Positions 47,960 through 56,392 of a stretch of DNA of 64,000 bases are shown piece after piece. The stretch is from positions 1 to 64,000 of the IMG/VR virus record IMGVR_UViG_3300044736_000016, one strand, 5' to 3'. The position numbers and the translations under genes were made by a program. How positions within the stretch are numbered: the first letter of the stretch is position 1; every line of letters starts with the position of its first letter. The notes under the pieces are model-generated. The model searched no databases and was not told the origin of the DNA. It worked only from the letters and a program-made list of their open reading frames with translations. The stretch is from a virus.

Positions 47960-48182
47960 GTATCCCGCGTTTCGCAGGTTCATGTTGCGTCGGCATGAGG
48001 ATGTCACTGGGCTGAGCGGTACCGGGGACGTCGCATGGGGATGTGTTTTCCCGGACGGCAAGGCTGTGGTGCGCTGGCGGTCTGAGCACGGCTCTACGGT
48101 CGTGTGGGATCGCGAAGAGAGTATCGAGGCTATCCACGGTCATGTCGGGAAGACCGAGACCGTATGGCTGGATGAGGAGTAG
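47952..48182 (+). CDS. Hypothetical protein
   Basis: 76 residues from ATG 47952 (8-base overlap); ATG 47919 is possible but would overlap by 41 bases. Beta-rich (DVAWGCVFPDGKAVVRWRSE). Unrecognised. Confidence 0.6.
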   Translation: MAEYPAFRRFMLRRHEDVTGLSGTGDVAWGCVFPDGKAVVRWRSEHGSTVVWDREESIEAIHGHVGKTETVWLDEE

Positions 48183-48185
48183 GGG

Positions 48186-48329
48186 ATGCGCAAGCACAGT
48201 CCGTTCAACTGCACGCGGATCGGGGCGCACGCCGAGTGTACCAAGCAAGCGAAGACGCAGAAGGCGACAAGGATCACACGCTTGCGAATCGAGAGCGCAT
48301 CCCGTCGTCGGAACCGAAGGCGGCGCTAG
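48186..48329 (+). CDS. 47-residue highly basic protein
   Basis: Starts ATG after GAGGAG; C-terminal half is almost only Arg/Lys (RLRIESASRRRNRRRR). Possible DNA-condensing or nucleic-acid-binding peptide. Ends in a TAGTG junction with the DUF1003 gene. Confidence 0.5.
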   Translation: MRKHSPFNCTRIGAHAECTKQAKTQKATRITRLRIESASRRRNRRRR

Positions 48330-48682
48330 TGTCCGGCGACCATCTTGCAGACCGTCTTGTTGCGCTGATCGGCTCGTGGCCGTTCCTGCTCGCACAGGCT
48401 GTGGTGCTCATCCTATGGGTAGCTGTCAACGCGAGCGGGTATGCCCACAGTTGGGACAATCCGCCGTTCGTGCTGCTGAACCTGTGTCTCAGTGTGGAGG
48501 CCGCCTTCGCTGCTCCGCTCATCCTCGTCGCTGAGAGACGGTCTACGCAGGCGTTGCAACTCAAGCTGGACGAGATCATCAGGGCCATCCCGAGCGCGCG
48601 GGATGAGATCATCGCTGCGGAGAAGTTACCAGCCAAGGAGATCGACCGGTTGCGTGAGGAGGCTTGCGACGTCGATGGCTGA
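48329..48682 (+). CDS. DUF1003 membrane protein
   Basis: 117 residues. ADRLVALIGSWPFLLAQAVV, LILWVAVNASG, WDNPPFVLLNLCLSVEAAFA and APLILVAERRS are the DUF1003 signature: two TM helices and a C-terminal coiled region. Family role is not established; in a phage it could act at the host membrane. Confidence 0.8.
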   Translation: MSGDHLADRLVALIGSWPFLLAQAVVLILWVAVNASGYAHSWDNPPFVLLNLCLSVEAAFAAPLILVAERRSTQALQLKLDEIIRAIPSARDEIIAAEKLPAKEIDRLREEACDVDG

Positions 48683-48875
48683 CGTGATCTGTCCACGCTG
48701 CGGTTGGCCTACGGCAGAAGAATGGATGTGGCACGATGTCTGTATCGCTTGCGCTAGCGATACTGGAGTAATCGGACCGGATCTCCGTGAGCACGGCAAC
48801 GTTGAGATCGCCAAGGCGCTCAAGGTTGGTGACTTGGACCGCGTAGCCCGAATCCGTCGATCGCAGGCATGCTGA
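48675..48875 (+). CDS. Zinc-ribbon protein
   Basis: 66 residues: VICPRCGWPTAEEWMWHDVC and IACASD, a CxxC...CxxC ribbon, then a helix (VEIAKALKVGDLDRVARIRR). Eight-base overlap with DUF1003. Confidence 0.6.
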   Translation: MADVICPRCGWPTAEEWMWHDVCIACASDTGVIGPDLREHGNVEIAKALKVGDLDRVARIRRSQAC

Positions 48876-50113
48876 TGGACCGTCTCGAACTCGCACACCC
48901 CAGCGACACCCGGCAGGCCGCGCTCGACGCTCTGCCCGTCCATGGCTCGCTGCGCAAGACGGCGGCGGCGCTGGCTGGGCCTGACGGCAAGGGTCCGAGT
49001 AAAAGCAGCGTGCACCGATGGAAGCAACGTGCATCGGCAACCACAGACACTCCTGCACCGCCTGACACGTCCGACCTACCCGAACCTGACACCACGCAGA
49101 GTGCCGCGGACGATCCCGTCGTGCAGGCTGAGGCCGAGTACATCGACCCGGCTGGCGCCGCACCGGAGCCCGGCCCAACCTTCGCTGACCGTCTGACCGA
49201 CCCGACCTTCCTCCGCGCCTTACACCGTTACCTCGATCTCTGCGCCACAGGTACACGCCCGGACATCGCATGGGAAGGCGCGAAGGTGATCGACCCGTTC
49301 TTCTCGCTCTCCGACAGCGAGGATGCGGACCTACGGGCAGCAGTAGAGCGGTTCACAGGAGCGGAGACAGAGCGTGCCATCTTCGCGCTGTCCGAGCCGC
49401 TGTTCGTCAGCCAGACCGCCAGCGCGTTTCACTTCGACCCTGCGTCCACCAACGACCTCCTTGACGCACTGACCGCGGTGCGCACGGACGGGTATATGGC
49501 AGGCATCAACGCTGGCCTCACCGCGCATGGTCGTGATCCGCTCACGGATGTCACGGATGCTCGAACGCTGAGGTCGATCCAACTTGACGCGGCGGACGTC
49601 GTAAACAGCGTCACGAAGCAGTGGAACTCCGATGCCAGCGCCGCTGCGTGGAAGCAGTGGTCGGCGATCAAGGATGACCCGTCGCTCACCACCGAAGCAG
49701 ACCGGAAGGCAGCGCTAGAGGCTGGCATGTCGGACTGGCGAGACGGGCGGTCGCAGTGGAAGGCTGACCAGTGGACGGGAGACAACGCGGCGGCAGGGTT
49801 GTTCGACGGGGCGAAGGACTTTCAAGACCAGAACCAGACAGGTACGGTCGGGTGGATCGAGCCACGCGAAGGTGTCTGCTCTGCATGCCAAGACGCGATC
49901 GACCTTGGCGACGAACAGAGCCCTGTGGATGCCGACACACTCTACGCACTCGACTGGCCACTCCATCAGTCGTGCGAGCACGGACCCGTCACGGTGCAGA
50001 TCGATGTCCCACCTGATCAGGCGCTGTGGGGCGAAAACCTCGGCCCGACCGATGGCGGTGGAGACGCAGCACCAGCCGACGCATCGTCCAGTGGCGACGA
50101 GGCGGCGGCATGA
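48869..50113 (+). CDS. Probable minor head protein (SPP1 gp7/Mu F-like)
   Basis: 414 residues. N-terminal HTH-like segment (LDALPVHGSLRKTAAALAGP, KSSVHRWKQRA), a long helical body, then GWIEPREGVCSACQDAIDLG and HQSCEHGP: the Cys/His signature seen in the C-domain of SPP1 gp7-type head-morphogenesis proteins. Position after the portal supports the call. ATG 48875 (TGATG junction) is an alternative start. Confidence 0.6.
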   Translation: MLMDRLELAHPSDTRQAALDALPVHGSLRKTAAALAGPDGKGPSKSSVHRWKQRASATTDTPAPPDTSDLPEPDTTQSAADDPVVQAEAEYIDPAGAAPEPGPTFADRLTDPTFLRALHRYLDLCATGTRPDIAWEGAKVIDPFFSLSDSEDADLRAAVERFTGAETERAIFALSEPLFVSQTASAFHFDPASTNDLLDALTAVRTDGYMAGINAGLTAHGRDPLTDVTDARTLRSIQLDAADVVNSVTKQWNSDASAAAWKQWSAIKDDPSLTTEADRKAALEAGMSDWRDGRSQWKADQWTGDNAAAGLFDGAKDFQDQNQTGTVGWIEPREGVCSACQDAIDLGDEQSPVDADTLYALDWPLHQSCEHGPVTVQIDVPPDQALWGENLGPTDGGGDAAPADASSSGDEAAA

Positions 50114-50120
50114 GCGCGAC

Positions 50121-51209
50121 GTGAGGGTTCGCTACTACCCCGCCTCCCGCTATGACGGCTGCGCCATGTACCGTCTCGTCTTCCCTGCGACCGTCCTTGC
50201 AGCGCAGGGGCTGGACGTGGCCGAGGGGCGGCGCGAGGACATACAGGCCGTGTGGCGCCGCACTCAGGATGGGCCGCGGGTGGCGTGGGCCGAACCGCTC
50301 GACTGCGACGTGGCTGTCTTCCAGCGGGTGTGCAGGCGTGACATCGTGGACTGCATCCCGTCTTGGCAGCGGCAGGGCACGGCGGTGGTGATGGACGTGG
50401 ACGATCTGCTCTCGGCGGTCGACCCCGGCAACCCGGCGTTTGCGGCCTACCACCCGTCCAACCCAGCAGAGAACTGGCACCACCTTGAGCGGGCGTGCAG
50501 GATGGCGGACATGGTCACGGTGAGCACGCCAGCTTTGGCTGAGCGGTACGGGAGGCATGGGCGGGTCAGGGTGCTGCGAAACTGCGTGCCAGAGTGGTAT
50601 CTTCGTGTGGCGGGGGCATGTCCGATGGACGGAGGGTCGCAACCTCAAGTCGTCGCGACCGCTGCTCCCGTACTTGGCTGGGCTGGACGGGTCGATGTCC
50701 ACGCTGCCGACCTTGCCGTGGTTGGGACGGCCGTCGCTCAGGCACTACGGCAGACCAGCGCAACCTTCCGCGCTGTGGGGGATGAGGCCACCCTGACGGC
50801 GCTCGGGGTGCAGGGCGAGGTGGTGCCCTTCATGCCGTTCGAGGAGTACCCTGCGGAGGTGGCACGGTTGGACGTCGGGATCGCACCGCTGGCGTATACG
50901 GCGTTCAACCGCGGGAAGTCTGCCCTCAAGCCGCTCGAGATGGCCGCGCTGGGGGTGTCGTTCGTCGCCTCACCGCTGCCCGAGTACGCACGCCTGGCCG
51001 AGCTCGGTGCTGGCGACCTAGCATCCAGACCACGGCAGTGGCTCGCTGCTCTGCGCCGCCTGTTGACTGACGATGAGTACCGCGCTGAGCGTGTCGGTAG
51101 GGGGCGTGAGGTGGCCGCAGGGCTGACGTATGATGCGCACGCGGGTGGTTGGGCGGCAGTGTGGGGCGAGGCGCTGAGGGTGCGTCGGGGGGCGGCGTTG
51201 TGCCGGTGA
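50121..51209 (+). CDS. Glycosyltransferase, GT4-like
   Basis: 362 residues, two Rossmann-like halves. RVRYYPASRYDGCAMYRLVF, AVVMDVDDLLSAVDPGNPAF, MADMVTVSTPALAERYGRHG, RVRVLRNCVPEWYL, then a C-domain with VLGWAGRVDVHAADL, DVGIAPLAYTAFNRGKSALK and PLEMAALGVSFVASPLPEY, the conserved donor-binding helix of GT-B enzymes. Likely transfers sugar from a nucleotide donor. Start GTG 50121. Confidence 0.85.
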   Translation: MRVRYYPASRYDGCAMYRLVFPATVLAAQGLDVAEGRREDIQAVWRRTQDGPRVAWAEPLDCDVAVFQRVCRRDIVDCIPSWQRQGTAVVMDVDDLLSAVDPGNPAFAAYHPSNPAENWHHLERACRMADMVTVSTPALAERYGRHGRVRVLRNCVPEWYLRVAGACPMDGGSQPQVVATAAPVLGWAGRVDVHAADLAVVGTAVAQALRQTSATFRAVGDEATLTALGVQGEVVPFMPFEEYPAEVARLDVGIAPLAYTAFNRGKSALKPLEMAALGVSFVASPLPEYARLAELGAGDLASRPRQWLAALRRLLTDDEYRAERVGRGREVAAGLTYDAHAGGWAAVWGEALRVRRGAALCR

Positions 51210-51925
51210 CAAGGCTTGCGCACTACTATCACGCCTATCTCGCTCAAGGCTGGCGCTCCATCGTCACTGAGCATCTCGACGCCCTCACCCGCAGCGGCCT
51301 CGCCGAGCGCCTCGGCATCCTCCATCTCGGTCTCGTTGGAACCCCATCAGCGCGAGCAGCGTGTGCCCGGCTCTGTCAGGAGCGGATGCCCGTTGAGGTG
51401 ACTGCCGAAGAAGACGAGGGATGGGAGCAGACGACCCTCACCGCCCTGCACCGTGCCGCAACGCAGTGGGACGCCGTCCTCTACGCCCACACCAAGGGCG
51501 TGTCCAACCCGAGGGACGAGTGGGCTGCGACGTGGCGGCGGTCGATGACGTTGGCACTCGTTGCTGGCTGGCAGGAGTGCGTGCGTTGCCTCTACACATG
51601 TGAGGCGGTGGGGTGTCACTGGCTGACACCGGGCTGGTACGACATCGTCCTCCCTCGCTACCGAGGACGCATCGAGGTTCACGCCCCATTCTTTGGTGGC
51701 AACTTCTGGTGGGCACAGGCGTCGCTCATCCAGCGTCTCAACCCTCCCCTGAGCAACACTCGCCATGATGCTGAGATGTGGATTGGATCTGCCCTGCCCA
51801 TGCCGGTCCACGACTGCACGCCCGGGTGGCCGAACTGGTCGACGTGGCGCCTCCCTGGTGGAGTTGGTAACGAACCGGTGAGGGTTCACCTCGGCAGCGA
51901 ACCTAGCCCCGTCCCGCCGCCATGA
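51206..51925 (+). CDS. Glycosyltransferase-like protein
   Basis: 239 residues. RLAHYYHAYLAQGWRSIVTE, GWEQTTLTALHRAA and AVLYAHTKGVSNPRDEWAAT; the HTKG motif occurs in rhamnan-synthesis and capsule proteins. PFFGGNFWWAQASL and an acidic end follow. Coupled to both glycosyltransferase neighbours (GTGA, ATGA). Probably the second sugar enzyme of the set. Confidence 0.6.
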   Translation: MTRLAHYYHAYLAQGWRSIVTEHLDALTRSGLAERLGILHLGLVGTPSARAACARLCQERMPVEVTAEEDEGWEQTTLTALHRAATQWDAVLYAHTKGVSNPRDEWAATWRRSMTLALVAGWQECVRCLYTCEAVGCHWLTPGWYDIVLPRYRGRIEVHAPFFGGNFWWAQASLIQRLNPPLSNTRHDAEMWIGSALPMPVHDCTPGWPNWSTWRLPGGVGNEPVRVHLGSEPSPVPPP

Positions 51926-52611
51926 TCGTCTGCGCGACCACCCTTACGCATTTCGCCATGGGTCACCCAGATATCTGGGGAGCGTGGCTGTACAACGCCG
52001 AGGCGATGCAGGCCAGTCACCCTGACGTGCGGTTCTTCTGCGCCATCGAAACGGACGCTCGCGGGCTGGCGCCGTTCGCCCCGCTGATGTCGCGCCTAGA
52101 TGATGTCGGTGGGGAGTGGTGGACGTACCACCTTGACGACGGACGCAGCAAGGTGACCACGGAGAACCGCGGTCGCCATCTGGTATGCGGCCAGAACCTC
52201 GCCACCGACTACGCAACGTCCATCGGAGCGACGCACGTCGTGTTCCTCGCTGCAGACTGTGAGCCGCCACCTGACACCATCCCCAAGCTGCTGGAGGTGA
52301 ACTGGCCCATCGTCGGTGGTCACGTGCCGGGGTACTGCCTCGACGGCCCCGACGTGGTCGGCTATGACTTCCCGGTGAAGCGCCACATGGCGACCGCGGC
52401 GTTTGTCATGCTGCAACGGTCTATCTTCCGCTCGATCCGCTGGCGCTGGGATATCGACCTTGGCCTCACGGATGACCCATGCCTCTACTGGGATGCCAAA
52501 CGACTGTACGGAGTGGACACCTACGTCCGTCATGATGTCGTGGGGCGACACTACCCCGAGGCGCTATGTGGCATCGAGGAGCGCGGGTACGACCTGAGCG
52601 TGGCGCAGTGA
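51922..52611 (+). CDS. Glycosyltransferase, GT-A type
   Basis: 229 residues. IGATHVVFLAADCEPPPDTI holds a DxE/DxD-like metal site of GT-A enzymes; PIVGGHVPGYC, AFVMLQRSIFRSIRW and LTDDPCLYWDAKRLYG are the acceptor side. Common in phage-borne sugar clusters. ATGA overlap upstream, GTGA downstream. Confidence 0.75.
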   Translation: MIVCATTLTHFAMGHPDIWGAWLYNAEAMQASHPDVRFFCAIETDARGLAPFAPLMSRLDDVGGEWWTYHLDDGRSKVTTENRGRHLVCGQNLATDYATSIGATHVVFLAADCEPPPDTIPKLLEVNWPIVGGHVPGYCLDGPDVVGYDFPVKRHMATAAFVMLQRSIFRSIRWRWDIDLGLTDDPCLYWDAKRLYGVDTYVRHDVVGRHYPEALCGIEERGYDLSVAQ

Positions 52612-52706
52612 GACGCATCGACGCGCTGTTTCGAGCGTGGTTCTGGACACTGACCGTCATCACCGCTGCTGGCGTCGCGCTGGTGGTCTGTGCACTGCTC
52701 CAGTAA
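52608..52706 (+). CDS. 32-residue membrane peptide
   Basis: GTG start in a GTGA overlap. Basic start (RRIDALFR) then one TM helix (TVITAAGVALVVCALL). No family. Confidence 0.5.
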   Translation: MRRIDALFRAWFWTLTVITAAGVALVVCALLQ

Positions 52707-52725
52707 TACTGTTCACTGCTGCGTT

Positions 52726-53238
52726 GTGAGACTCAACGTTGGGTGCGGGGAGTGGCGAGCCGAGGGCTGGCTGAACATCGACGTGGTGCAGAACGAGCAT
52801 GTAGCCTCCGACCTCGTGGCGTCGGTCACCGATCTGCCGACGCACGTCACGTGTCTCACCGCGGTGTATTGCGGCCATGTCCTCGAACACATCCCGCATG
52901 ACGCCGTCGTCCCTGCCCTGCGTGTGCTGAGGGAGCGGATGGTGCCGGGGGCGCCCATCATGTGCGTCGGGCCGGACGTACACCGCGCTGAGGCCATGTT
53001 CCGCGCTGGAGAGATCGATGAGCCGACGTGCCGATCCTGCCATGCGGAGACCCGACCGCCGCGGTGGGCTGGCGACGCCCATCACTGGGACTGCCACGAA
53101 GCCGAACTCGTCACGCTGCTCACGGAGGCGGGGTTTGTCGATGTGCATGCCGTGGACGTGGGCAGTCGCTACCTGCTGACCGAGTGGCCGCTGGTATCCG
53201 GCGTCGGCTGGCAGTGTGCCGTGGAGGGGCGACGGTGA
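52726..53238 (+). CDS. SAM-dependent methyltransferase
   Basis: 170 residues. LNVGCGEWRAEGWLNIDVVQ is the SAM-binding motif; AVYCGHVLEHIPHDAVVPAL is the class I (Methyltransf_11) core; a CRSCHAETR insertion with several Cys/His is unusual. It probably methylates a sugar or lipid made by the surrounding glycosyltransferases. Start GTG 52726. Confidence 0.8.
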   Translation: MRLNVGCGEWRAEGWLNIDVVQNEHVASDLVASVTDLPTHVTCLTAVYCGHVLEHIPHDAVVPALRVLRERMVPGAPIMCVGPDVHRAEAMFRAGEIDEPTCRSCHAETRPPRWAGDAHHWDCHEAELVTLLTEAGFVDVHAVDVGSRYLLTEWPLVSGVGWQCAVEGRR

Positions 53239-53300
53239 GACGTCGCGCGGCTGACCGCAACTCAGACTACCACCCCTACCAGCTCTGGTGCTGTCGGTGA
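53235..53300 (+). CDS. Possible 21-residue peptide
   Basis: GTGA overlaps at both ends link the methyltransferase to the next membrane peptide. Sequence is Arg-rich then DYHPYQLWCCR. Likely only a coupling device. Confidence 0.3.
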   Translation: MRRRAADRNSDYHPYQLWCCR

Positions 53301-53416
53301 GCAACGGCTTCCTGCCCATCGGAGGAGACATGCCGCCGCGGCTGTTCTGGGCGGTCCTTGCCGTCATCGCCGTCGGCGTGGGGACCATGATCGTCTTGGC
53401 GATGCTTCACCTGTGA
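53297..53416 (+). CDS. 39-residue membrane peptide
   Basis: LFWAVLAVIAVGVGTMIVLA is one TM helix. GTG 53297 overlaps upstream; ATG 53330 behind GGAGGA is an alternative start. Ends GTGA with the epimerase. Confidence 0.5.
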   Translation: MSNGFLPIGGDMPPRLFWAVLAVIAVGVGTMIVLAMLHL

Positions 53417-54294
53417 GGGCGCTGGTCACCGGGTCGGAGGGGTTCGTGGGTTCTCACTTCGTCATGCGCCTCCGAGCAGACGGGTGGGAGGTTTACGAGA
53501 TCGACGTCGCCTCCCGGACTAGGCCGATCGACGTTCGCGTCCTCAACCAGTGGCAGGAGGGCGGCACGCATTTCGAACTCGCGATCCACTGCGCCGCCGT
53601 GGTCGGTGGTCGCGCGACGATCGACGGCAGCCCGCTGGACGTGGCTGTCAACTTCGAACTCGACGCTGCATTCGCGCGCTGGTGCCTGCGGGTCCGTCCC
53701 GAACACGTCGTGTACTTCTCCAGCAGCGCCGCGTATCCGGTCTGGATGCAGGGCGACATCCGCCACGGACCTCTGCGGGAGGACGACATCAGCCTCGACC
53801 ACCTACAGCAGCCCGATGCCATCTACGGCCTAGCGAAGCTGGTCGGCGAGACGCTGATGCGCCACCTCGAGCGAGCGGGAGTGCGGACGCATGTGTTCCG
53901 GCCGTTCAGCGGCTGGGGCGCAGACCAGAGCATCGCGTATCCGATGCCAAGCCTCCTCGACCGCGCTCGACGCCGCGAGGATCCGTTCGTGGTCTGGGGG
54001 GACGGGCAGCAGGTGCGCGACTGGGTGCATGTGGATGACGTAGTCGGGGCAGTGATGGCTGCGGTCGACCAGGACGTCCGAGGCCCGCTCAACATCGGGT
54101 CAGGCGTACCGGTCAGCTTCGACGAACTCGCCGCCATGGTCTGCGCCGCCGCCGGCTACAGCCCGACCATCCAGCACCTCACCGATGCCCCCACAGGCGT
54201 CCGCTACCGGGTGTGTGATCCGACGCGGATGCTGGAGGTCTACCAGCCGAGGACAACGCTGGAGGAGGGCATCAGGCGGGCGCTGGCGGGGTAG
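53413..54294 (+). CDS. NAD-dependent epimerase/dehydratase
   Basis: 293 residues, extended SDR fold. TGSEGFVGSH is the nucleotide-binding motif, VYFSSSAAYP and YGLAKLVGE hold the catalytic Ser and YxxxK, GDGQQVRDWVHVDDVV is the conserved downstream block. Closest in pattern to GDP-fucose synthase/UDP-glucose epimerase types. It would supply the nucleotide sugar for the glycosyltransferases encoded beside it. Confidence 0.9.
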   Translation: MRALVTGSEGFVGSHFVMRLRADGWEVYEIDVASRTRPIDVRVLNQWQEGGTHFELAIHCAAVVGGRATIDGSPLDVAVNFELDAAFARWCLRVRPEHVVYFSSSAAYPVWMQGDIRHGPLREDDISLDHLQQPDAIYGLAKLVGETLMRHLERAGVRTHVFRPFSGWGADQSIAYPMPSLLDRARRREDPFVVWGDGQQVRDWVHVDDVVGAVMAAVDQDVRGPLNIGSGVPVSFDELAAMVCAAAGYSPTIQHLTDAPTGVRYRVCDPTRMLEVYQPRTTLEEGIRRALAG

Positions 54295-54303
54295 AATCGG
54301 GCT

Positions 54304-54696
54304 GTGAGGCTACTCATCGCCGGTTCGCGGTATTGGGACGACCCCGTGCCCATCCGGCAGGCGTTGGAGCGTGCGCGGCCCACGGTCCTCATCCACGGGG
54401 CTGCGAGGGGAGCCGACAGCATCGCAGCACGGCTGGCGTACGCTATGGGCATCGAGGTGCTGGCCTTCCCCGCGGACTGGGACCGCCACGGCCGTGGCGC
54501 AGGGCCACTTCGCAACCAGCGCATGCTCGATGATGGACGACCAGAGTGGGCGATCCTGTTCGCTGACTACATCGCCACCTCATACGGTACGCGGGACATG
54601 CTCAGGCGGGCAGAGCGGTGCCCGGACGTGAAGCGGATCCACACATGCTCGCATGTCATCGGCTGGCGAACGGTGCGGGAGGCGGTAGCGGCGTGA
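54304..54696 (+). CDS. SLOG-domain protein (YspA/DUF2493)
   Basis: 130 residues. RLLIAGSRYWDDP, VLIHGAARGADSIAARLA and GAGPLRNQRMLDDGRPEWAI form the DUF2493 signature (GSR, GxxxGAD, GPxRNxxM), a Rossmann fold of the SLOG superfamily that binds nucleotides or ADP-ribose-like ligands. In phages its role is unknown; counter-defence by binding a signal nucleotide is possible. Confidence 0.88.
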   Translation: MRLLIAGSRYWDDPVPIRQALERARPTVLIHGAARGADSIAARLAYAMGIEVLAFPADWDRHGRGAGPLRNQRMLDDGRPEWAILFADYIATSYGTRDMLRRAERCPDVKRIHTCSHVIGWRTVREAVAA

Positions 54697-55037
54697 ATCA
54701 GTACGCGCGTCTGGTCGGGTTGAGTGTTGGCGGCCATCAATGGGAGGTAACGTACGGCGCCAACACTGTGATGCTAGTGGTCGATGGTGTGACCGAGGCA
54801 GCCATGCTGGATCCCGAATCGCTGGACCGTGACGCTGGCTTGACCGCTCTGCGTGTCGAAAACGCCGAACTTCGTGCTGCGCTGGACACGCTCGTTCCTA
54901 ATCGCTGCGAGTGGGATAGCTACCCTTCAGGGCAGGCCCGAGTCTGCGCCCTCTCGTCCACAAAGGAGGTCACTTGCTGGGATGGCGAGGCCGAGTACCG
55001 ACTGTGCGACGGACATGCGGAGGTCGCCGGCAAGTAA
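54693..55037 (+). CDS. Hypothetical protein
   Basis: 114 residues from GTG 54693 (GTGA overlap): beta-rich start (HQWEVTYGANTVMLVVDGVT), a short coiled coil, then Cys residues in RCEWDSYPSG, ARVCALSS, VTCWDGE and YRLCDGH. Probably metal-binding. Unrecognised. Confidence 0.6.
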   Translation: MNQYARLVGLSVGGHQWEVTYGANTVMLVVDGVTEAAMLDPESLDRDAGLTALRVENAELRAALDTLVPNRCEWDSYPSGQARVCALSSTKEVTCWDGEAEYRLCDGHAEVAGK

Positions 55038-55108
55038 AGGCAGACGCTTGGTCACAGCACCCGAACGGTATCGAACTCATACCGCGACCTGAGCCATCGG
55101 CAGCCGAC

Positions 55109-55327
55109 ATGGACGGCGACTACCTCATGACGTGGCGCAACGAGCACATGCATGCTCGGATCTATGAGGCGAGAGTGGCTGGCCGTGTGGGGCAGGTAGT
55201 CATCCGCGATGTTGAGATCACGACCGCGCAATATCCAAACGACGTCTATCTCGAACGCACAAACAGGCTGGTCGCGTCGCTAGCCGCCGCAGCGCGAGTC
55301 GCCAGTCTGGATACTGGCAGCGGCTAG
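55109..55327 (+). CDS. Hypothetical protein
   Basis: 72 residues from ATG 55109; no ribosome site is obvious and the frame is open 5' to it (TTG 54974 would overlap the previous gene). Beta-alpha-rich (GRVGQVVIRDVEITTAQYPN). Its stop overlaps the anti-sigma gene's stop on the other strand. Confidence 0.5.
   Translation: MDGDYLMTWRNEHMHARIYEARVAGRVGQVVIRDVEITTAQYPNDVYLERTNRLVASLAAAARVASLDTGSG
55301..55318. repeat. Palindrome at convergent gene ends (CAGTATCC family)
   Basis: GCCAGT-CTGGAT-ACTGGC, inside the last codons of the plus gene and facing the minus gene that ends at 55324. Same family as 18895, 36247 and 61112. Confidence 0.6.
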
Positions 55328-55551
55328 CGTTGCTGCTCCTCTCTGATGGCACGCATGACCCTGTCGACCAAGTCCGGTGGCGGCGGTGGTGCCGCGATGC
55401 CGGCAAGGAGGCGATCCACCTCTGCTAGCGTGTCCGCGAACTCTACGCAGGCGGCGCAGGTAGCGAGGTGAGCGCGGACGGCAGTGTGATCAGCCCAGCC
55501 CTCCGCTAGGGCCTGTTGGCACTCGTCGTGGGACAGGGTTCCGACCGTCAT
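55324..55551 (-). CDS. Zinc-binding anti-sigma factor
   Basis: 75 residues. HDECQQALAEGWADHTAVRA, then AHLATCAACVEFADTLAEVD: the HxxxCxxC signature with an upstream Cys is the ZAS domain of anti-sigma factors such as RsrA. A Pro-rich linker and DLVDRVMRAIREEQ follow. No partner sigma gene was seen in the window, so it may bind a host sigma factor and redirect transcription. First of a series but transcribed last in its array. Confidence 0.75.
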   Translation of the reverse strand: MTVGTLSHDECQQALAEGWADHTAVRAHLATCAACVEFADTLAEVDRLLAGIAAPPPPPDLVDRVMRAIREEQQR

Positions 55552-55636
55552 GGCTAGTTACTCCGGGGGCGTGGGTCCGTCACCCATATAGACGCATCGG
55601 CGAGGCGAAATGACGGGATGTGCGGCTCAGAGGTGA

Positions 55637-55981
55637 CTATGCGTCGGTTGACGAGGGCGTGGCCTGATCTGTGAGTAGTGCGCGGCCCTTCTCGTTGATC
55701 TCGAAGTCACCGCGACACCCGCAAGCGCAGCCTTCGCTAAGCAGACCATGTGCGATTACTCGCTTAGCCTTGGCCAGGATGACCTTCTCGGGGAACGTTG
55801 GAAGCGCGGTGGCAAGGTCGCTCACGAGGCACCAGTGGCCACCCCTCACGAATGCCCCGCCGAGCATGGTGTGGCGATCATTGGTCAGTGTGCAGGTTCC
55901 ATCGTTGCAGGCCGCGACCACTGCCAAGAAAGCTGCGTCGGTGATGTCCGAGGCCTTCGGCACGGTCCGGGGTTCACTCAT
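55637..55981 (-). CDS. Hypothetical protein, possible winged helix
   Basis: 114 residues. DITDAAFLAVVAACNDGTCT and VILAKAKRVIAHGLLSEGCA, GRGAL-type end; helices spaced like a winged helix with a CACGCRGDFE insertion that may bind metal. Unrecognised. Confidence 0.6.
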   Translation of the reverse strand: MSEPRTVPKASDITDAAFLAVVAACNDGTCTLTNDRHTMLGGAFVRGGHWCLVSDLATALPTFPEKVILAKAKRVIAHGLLSEGCACGCRGDFEINEKGRALLTDQATPSSTDA

Positions 55982-56150
55982 GCTGGCATTCTACGGGCAT
56001 CTCCGGCATCTGCGCGGTCCGGTACTGCTCCACGGCCGTGTCTCCACCGTCCCAGCATGCGAAGCACCACATCTGCGGCGGTGTCGTCCAGACGATAGTG
56101 GCTGCGGCGGACCGCTGTATGGGCGCCCCACAGGCTGCGCACTGGCTCAT
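55974..56150 (-). CDS. Small zinc-ribbon protein
   Basis: 58 residues: CAACGAPIQRS and WCFACWDGGD, a CxxC...CxxC ribbon; ends CQHE. ATG 56150 overlaps the previous stop by ATGA; its own stop overlaps the next ATG by 8 bases. Confidence 0.6.
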   Translation of the reverse strand: MSQCAACGAPIQRSAAATIVWTTPPQMWCFACWDGGDTAVEQYRTAQMPEMPVECQHE

Positions 56151-56383
56151 CTCTTTGCGGACCTAGCGTAGGCTCGGCGGTCGATCCAGAACAGCACCAG
56201 CGGCTCACACCCGACACACGTAGCCACTGCGGCGAACACTGCGAAGGTAGAGCGGATCGCGCCTGTGGTCAGGATTGCCGATACTGCGTAGATCACCGTC
56301 AAGGCGAATCCCGCCGCGATCAGGCGTTGAGCCTGTGCTCGCCACTTCCACTCAGCCCACGTAAGCTTGGTGCCCTCAGACAC
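56147..56383 (-). CDS. Two-TM membrane protein
   Basis: 78 residues: LIAAGFALTVIYAVSAILTT and TFAVFAAVATCVGCEPLVLF are TM helices; basic ends. Unrecognised. Confidence 0.6.
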   Translation of the reverse strand: MSEGTKLTWAEWKWRAQAQRLIAAGFALTVIYAVSAILTTGAIRSTFAVFAAVATCVGCEPLVLFWIDRRAYARSAKR

Positions 56384-56392
56384 GCTCAGTGC

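Noticed and set aside
48236-48328. Longer N-terminus of the DUF1003 protein
   Set aside because: The added residues overlap the 47-codon basic gene; GTG 48329 sits in a TAGTG junction directly before the conserved domain.
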